From: a virus
Virus record (IMG/VR): IMGVR_UViG_3300042397_002782
Span: 1-23,238 of that record
Reading direction: 5' to 3' (one strand)
Length of the DNA stretch: 23,238 nucleotides
Shown: positions 21,446 through 23,238 of the stretch, in pieces
Position numbering within the stretch: the first letter of the stretch is position 1
Layout: every line of letters begins with the position of its first letter
Notes under the pieces: generated by a model
The model's database searches: none
Told to the model about the DNA's origin: nothing
What the model saw: the letters and a program-made list of their open reading frames with translations, nothing else
Translations under genes and position numbers: made by a program

Positions 21446-21509
21446 AATTCCCAGAAATGCATATTTTTCACGCCATTGAAACTCAATGGGTTATGCATTT
21501 CTGGGAATT
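21446..21509 (-). terminator. Long terminator hairpin after the RlpA-like gene
   Basis: A perfect 17-base stem, extendable to 18 (arms 21446-21462 and 21493-21509), with an inner 7-base hairpin CCATTGA/TCAATGG. On the minus strand it is followed by TTTTCTTG and at once by the TTTACA of the next promoter. Confidence 0.8.
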
Positions 21510-21524
21510 GTAGTACGGTTTTTC

Positions 21525-21932
21525 TTAATTATTCGTAGACTTCAGGACTTCCACCTTCACATGAGCTAATCCCTGATCAGCAAATCCAAGTCTTTTTGCG
21601 GTGCCGACTGTGACGTCAATAATGCGACCATGAATGTATGGTCCACGATCGGTAATTGTCACAATTTCAGATTTACCGTTATTCTTATTAGTTACCCGAA
21701 CCTTAGTTCCAAACGGTAACGTTTTATGTGCAGCCGTGGAAGCATAGTCTGAGAGAGTCTTTCCGCTTGCGGTTTGTGTTCCTCCATTTGTGCGTATGCT
21801 ATACCATGATGCACGACCGTGCTGTTCGGTTGGAGCTACTTTTTCAGTTGGTGTTGCATTCACTTCTTTTGTCATTACACATGACGTGAATATCAAGCAT
21901 GACATTATTGCGATGTATTTACGTATTTTCAT
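21525..21932 (-). CDS. RlpA-like double-psi beta-barrel lipoprotein
   Basis: 135 residues. The N-terminus MKIRKYIAIMSCLIFTSC is a lipoprotein signal peptide with a lipobox-like FTSC at C18, so the mature protein should be lipid-anchored, in the outer membrane if the host is Gram-negative. Residues 39-130 are the RlpA domain: GRASWYS, TAAHKTLPFGTKVRVTN, and TITDRGPYIHGRIIDVT (D95). RlpA of Pseudomonas cleaves glycan strands lacking stem peptides. The usual Glu in the ASGE segment appears to be Lys here (TASGKTLSDY), so catalytic activity may be lost. Its ATG overlaps the upstream stop (ATGA); a strong terminator follows. It may act on the host envelope during infection. Confidence 0.9.
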   Translation of the reverse strand: MKIRKYIAIMSCLIFTSCVMTKEVNATPTEKVAPTEQHGRASWYSIRTNGGTQTASGKTLSDYASTAAHKTLPFGTKVRVTNKNNGKSEIVTITDRGPYIHGRIIDVTVGTAKRLGFADQGLAHVKVEVLKSTNN

Positions 21933-22633
21933 TCTACTTTAGTGTATCCTATTTCGTTTGCTTTACGTTCGGAGAGTGTCTTATACCAAGACATCCCTTT
22001 ACCCCTCTTACAGAGACTACCAGCTTCGCCGGTCATCTCACAGGTGTTACCAGACAAAGTCTCGGCAAAGCTTACCATTCCGTGAACGACAGAGTCTCCT
22101 CCATCATAGTAGAATCTCAGGGTACCGAACTTTTCTTTAATTTGACCAATCTTAACTTCAGGGATTGGTCCCAGTTTGTATTTATTCCGCGGTACGAGAA
22201 AAGTCTCGACGCGTCTGAAGATGTTTCTTACGATGTATGTTCGCCATGGATGGTCTGCATCAATCTTGTTAGATTCGGCGCCTGTTATAAATCTCTTATT
22301 CTTGAAGACCTTTGTCTTAGGATCAACGCAAACACGAATCGGATAAACAATGCGATTCCAAATCCAATGGCGAACTGGCAACGCAAAGAACTTGCGAGGA
22401 GTATAGGTATGGTTATTCTTGATGCGAAACACAATGCTTTCACATAGACGTTCAACCAAACTTTGCCATCCTGGAGGACACCAAATGCCACTGTCAGGAG
22501 GCAGCAATTTACCATCTGCATCCTTGTAAAAGAGAGATGGATACTTGTTCATCAGATGTGTCTCGAAGCATTTCTCTGCTTCAAGTTCTGTGTCGAGTTT
22601 TTCTTTAAGTTCTTTCACTGATGTAAATTTCAT
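21929..22633 (-). CDS. Conserved phage protein of unknown function with QIKEKFGTLRFYY motif
   Basis: 234 residues from the ATG at 22631-22633 (MKFTSVKELKEKL); an upstream TTG would overlap the preceding gene. The C-terminal part carries IGQIKEKFGTLRFYYDGGD, then SFAETLSGNTCEMTGEAG and WYKTLSERKANEIGY, a pattern I recognise in many hypothetical phage proteins, where a CExCG-type zinc site precedes WxxTLC. Here the second Cys of that site is Thr (CEMTG), so metal binding may be altered. WCPPGWQSLVERLCESI earlier in the protein is typical of the same family. Function unknown. It overlaps the RlpA-like gene by 4 bases. Confidence 0.75.
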   Translation of the reverse strand: MKFTSVKELKEKLDTELEAEKCFETHLMNKYPSLFYKDADGKLLPPDSGIWCPPGWQSLVERLCESIVFRIKNNHTYTPRKFFALPVRHWIWNRIVYPIRVCVDPKTKVFKNKRFITGAESNKIDADHPWRTYIVRNIFRRVETFLVPRNKYKLGPIPEVKIGQIKEKFGTLRFYYDGGDSVVHGMVSFAETLSGNTCEMTGEAGSLCKRGKGMSWYKTLSERKANEIGYTKVE

Positions 22634-22638
22634 TTTTG

Positions 22639-22896
22639 TTAAACTAGGTCGTGGACAATTCCAGTCCATCCGCAACCGCAGCAAGTGCAACCGTTGCGGT
22701 CTACATATTCTTCTTTCTTAGAGAGATTTAATATGAATGCAAGCAGAGTCTGCACATTGCTAGTACTACCGCACTCTGGACAATGACTGTGCAAGCGGTT
22801 GTATTCATTCATGAAGAGTGTATATTCGTCGTTCATAGTGCGTGGTTCAGTTAAAAGTATCGGTATGTATGGAGCGTAAATCATGTTTAGGTCCAT
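22639..22896 (-). CDS. Small zinc-ribbon-like protein
   Basis: 85 residues from the ATG at 22894-22896, which has AGGA 6 bases upstream. It contains two Cys pairs, CPECG and CCGCGWTG, spaced by about 35 residues, a typical zinc-ribbon layout; the WTG after the second pair is common in such ribbons. A GTG start 13 codons further upstream is possible, with Cys-rich extra residues, but would overlap the preceding gene more. It may bind nucleic acid or protein; no closer call is possible. Confidence 0.65.
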   Translation of the reverse strand: MDLNMIYAPYIPILLTEPRTMNDEYTLFMNEYNRLHSHCPECGSTSNVQTLLAFILNLSKKEEYVDRNGCTCCGCGWTGIVHDLV

Positions 22897-23238
22897 AAGC
22901 ATCCTACATGTGTTACAATTGCATGCATTGCCCACTGATCTTTTTCTTCAATTAGTTTCTCAAGACGGTTAGTCTCTGCATAGACTTCATGGTAACTTTT
23001 ACCTTCAAGCTCAGGTGGTAGTGGATAGTCTGGATATGATTCATCGTGCTGCTTTTGTAGCAGAGCACGTTCAGTCTTAACGTAGACATACACATCACGT
23101 AGTTCGCTGTATGTCTTAATCACATTGTCAACATACGCCTGAGAAAAATGTCCATCTTCAAGTCCTTCCTTCCAATCAATGTCAAGCTGATCCAGACCTT
23201 TTTCCTTTTCGACAAAGTCAATAAGACATGCAAATAGG
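22887..23238 (-). CDS. Partial protein of unknown function, 5' end outside window
   Basis: The frame is open from the right edge (first full codon at 23235-23237) to a stop at 22887, giving at least 116 residues. A GTG at 23121-23123 is inside the open frame and is probably not the start. The visible part is helical and charged (YVKTERALLQKQHDES, then AETNRLEKLIEEKDQ) with no recognised motif. It overlaps the zinc-ribbon gene by 10 bases. Confidence 0.65.
   Translation of the reverse strand, partial: LFACLIDFVEKEKGLDQLDIDWKEGLEDGHFSQAYVDNVIKTYSELRDVYVYVKTERALLQKQHDESYPDYPLPPELEGKSYHEVYAETNRLEKLIEEKDQWAMHAIVTHVGCLWT

Noticed and set aside
21899-22447. A plus-strand open frame of 182 codons opposite the QIKEKFG-motif protein
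   Set aside because: The minus-strand frame has the recognised family motif and overlaps its neighbour in the usual ATGA way; the plus frame has nothing comparable.

Overview
This window looks like a piece of a large T4-like (tailed, contractile-type) phage genome. Every supported gene is on the minus strand, genes are packed with 1-4 base overlaps (ATGA, TAATG), and three proteins are close matches to T4 replication and modification proteins: gp41 helicase, UvsX recombinase and gp42 dCMP hydroxymethylase. The order gp42 - sugar/glycosyltransferase genes - UvsX - small gene - gp41 follows the T4 order 42 - beta-gt - uvsX - 40 - 41. The sequence is fairly AT-rich. No tRNA, rRNA, CRISPR or insertion sequence was seen. 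The host cannot be named from the sequence; the gp41 split-intein type recalls marine metagenomic T4-like phages.

Layout, in transcription order (right to left). 23238-19739: small early genes, including zinc-ribbon and RlpA-like lipoprotein genes and an H1-like Lys/Ala/Pro-rich protein. Most of this block is built from terminator hairpins directly abutting sigma70-like promoters (TTTACA, exactly 17 bases, TATAAT-like). 19621-12428: a DNA-modification block with a small unknown gene, dCMP hydroxymethylase, an Nmad1-like protein, three glycosyltransferases (GT-A; GT-B resembling T4 beta-glucosyltransferase; STELLO-like), a GDP-mannose 3,5-epimerase and a C5-cytosine methyltransferase. The likely product is glycosylated hydroxymethylcytosine with an unusual sugar. 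12413-8138: UvsX, a small gene in the position of T4 gene 40, and a broken gp41 helicase gene. The helicase carries a contiguous mini-intein in its P-loop and is cut in two at a second site by a naturally split intein; an HNH/NUMOD3 homing endonuclease gene sits between the halves. Two splicing events should yield a 469-residue helicase. 8128-1: a late-type block of AAA+ ATPase, metalloprotease, two nuclease-like proteins, a nucleotidyltransferase/ligase-like protein, a very basic protein and a cytidylyltransferase-like protein.

Two cross-cutting signals stand out. First, most of the large proteins in the 8128-1 block begin with a short peptide of the form M-K-S-F-x-x-(Y/F)-(I/L)-x-E-(A/G), which resembles the T4 capsid targeting sequence and its gp21 protease site; they may be packaged in the head and injected. 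Second, four genes have a T4-late-type box (TATAAATA or AATAAATA) only 5-6 bases before the start codon, which would put the transcript start at or next to the AUG and so predicts leaderless late mRNAs.

All identifications come from reading translated sequences and remembered family motifs; no database search was run.
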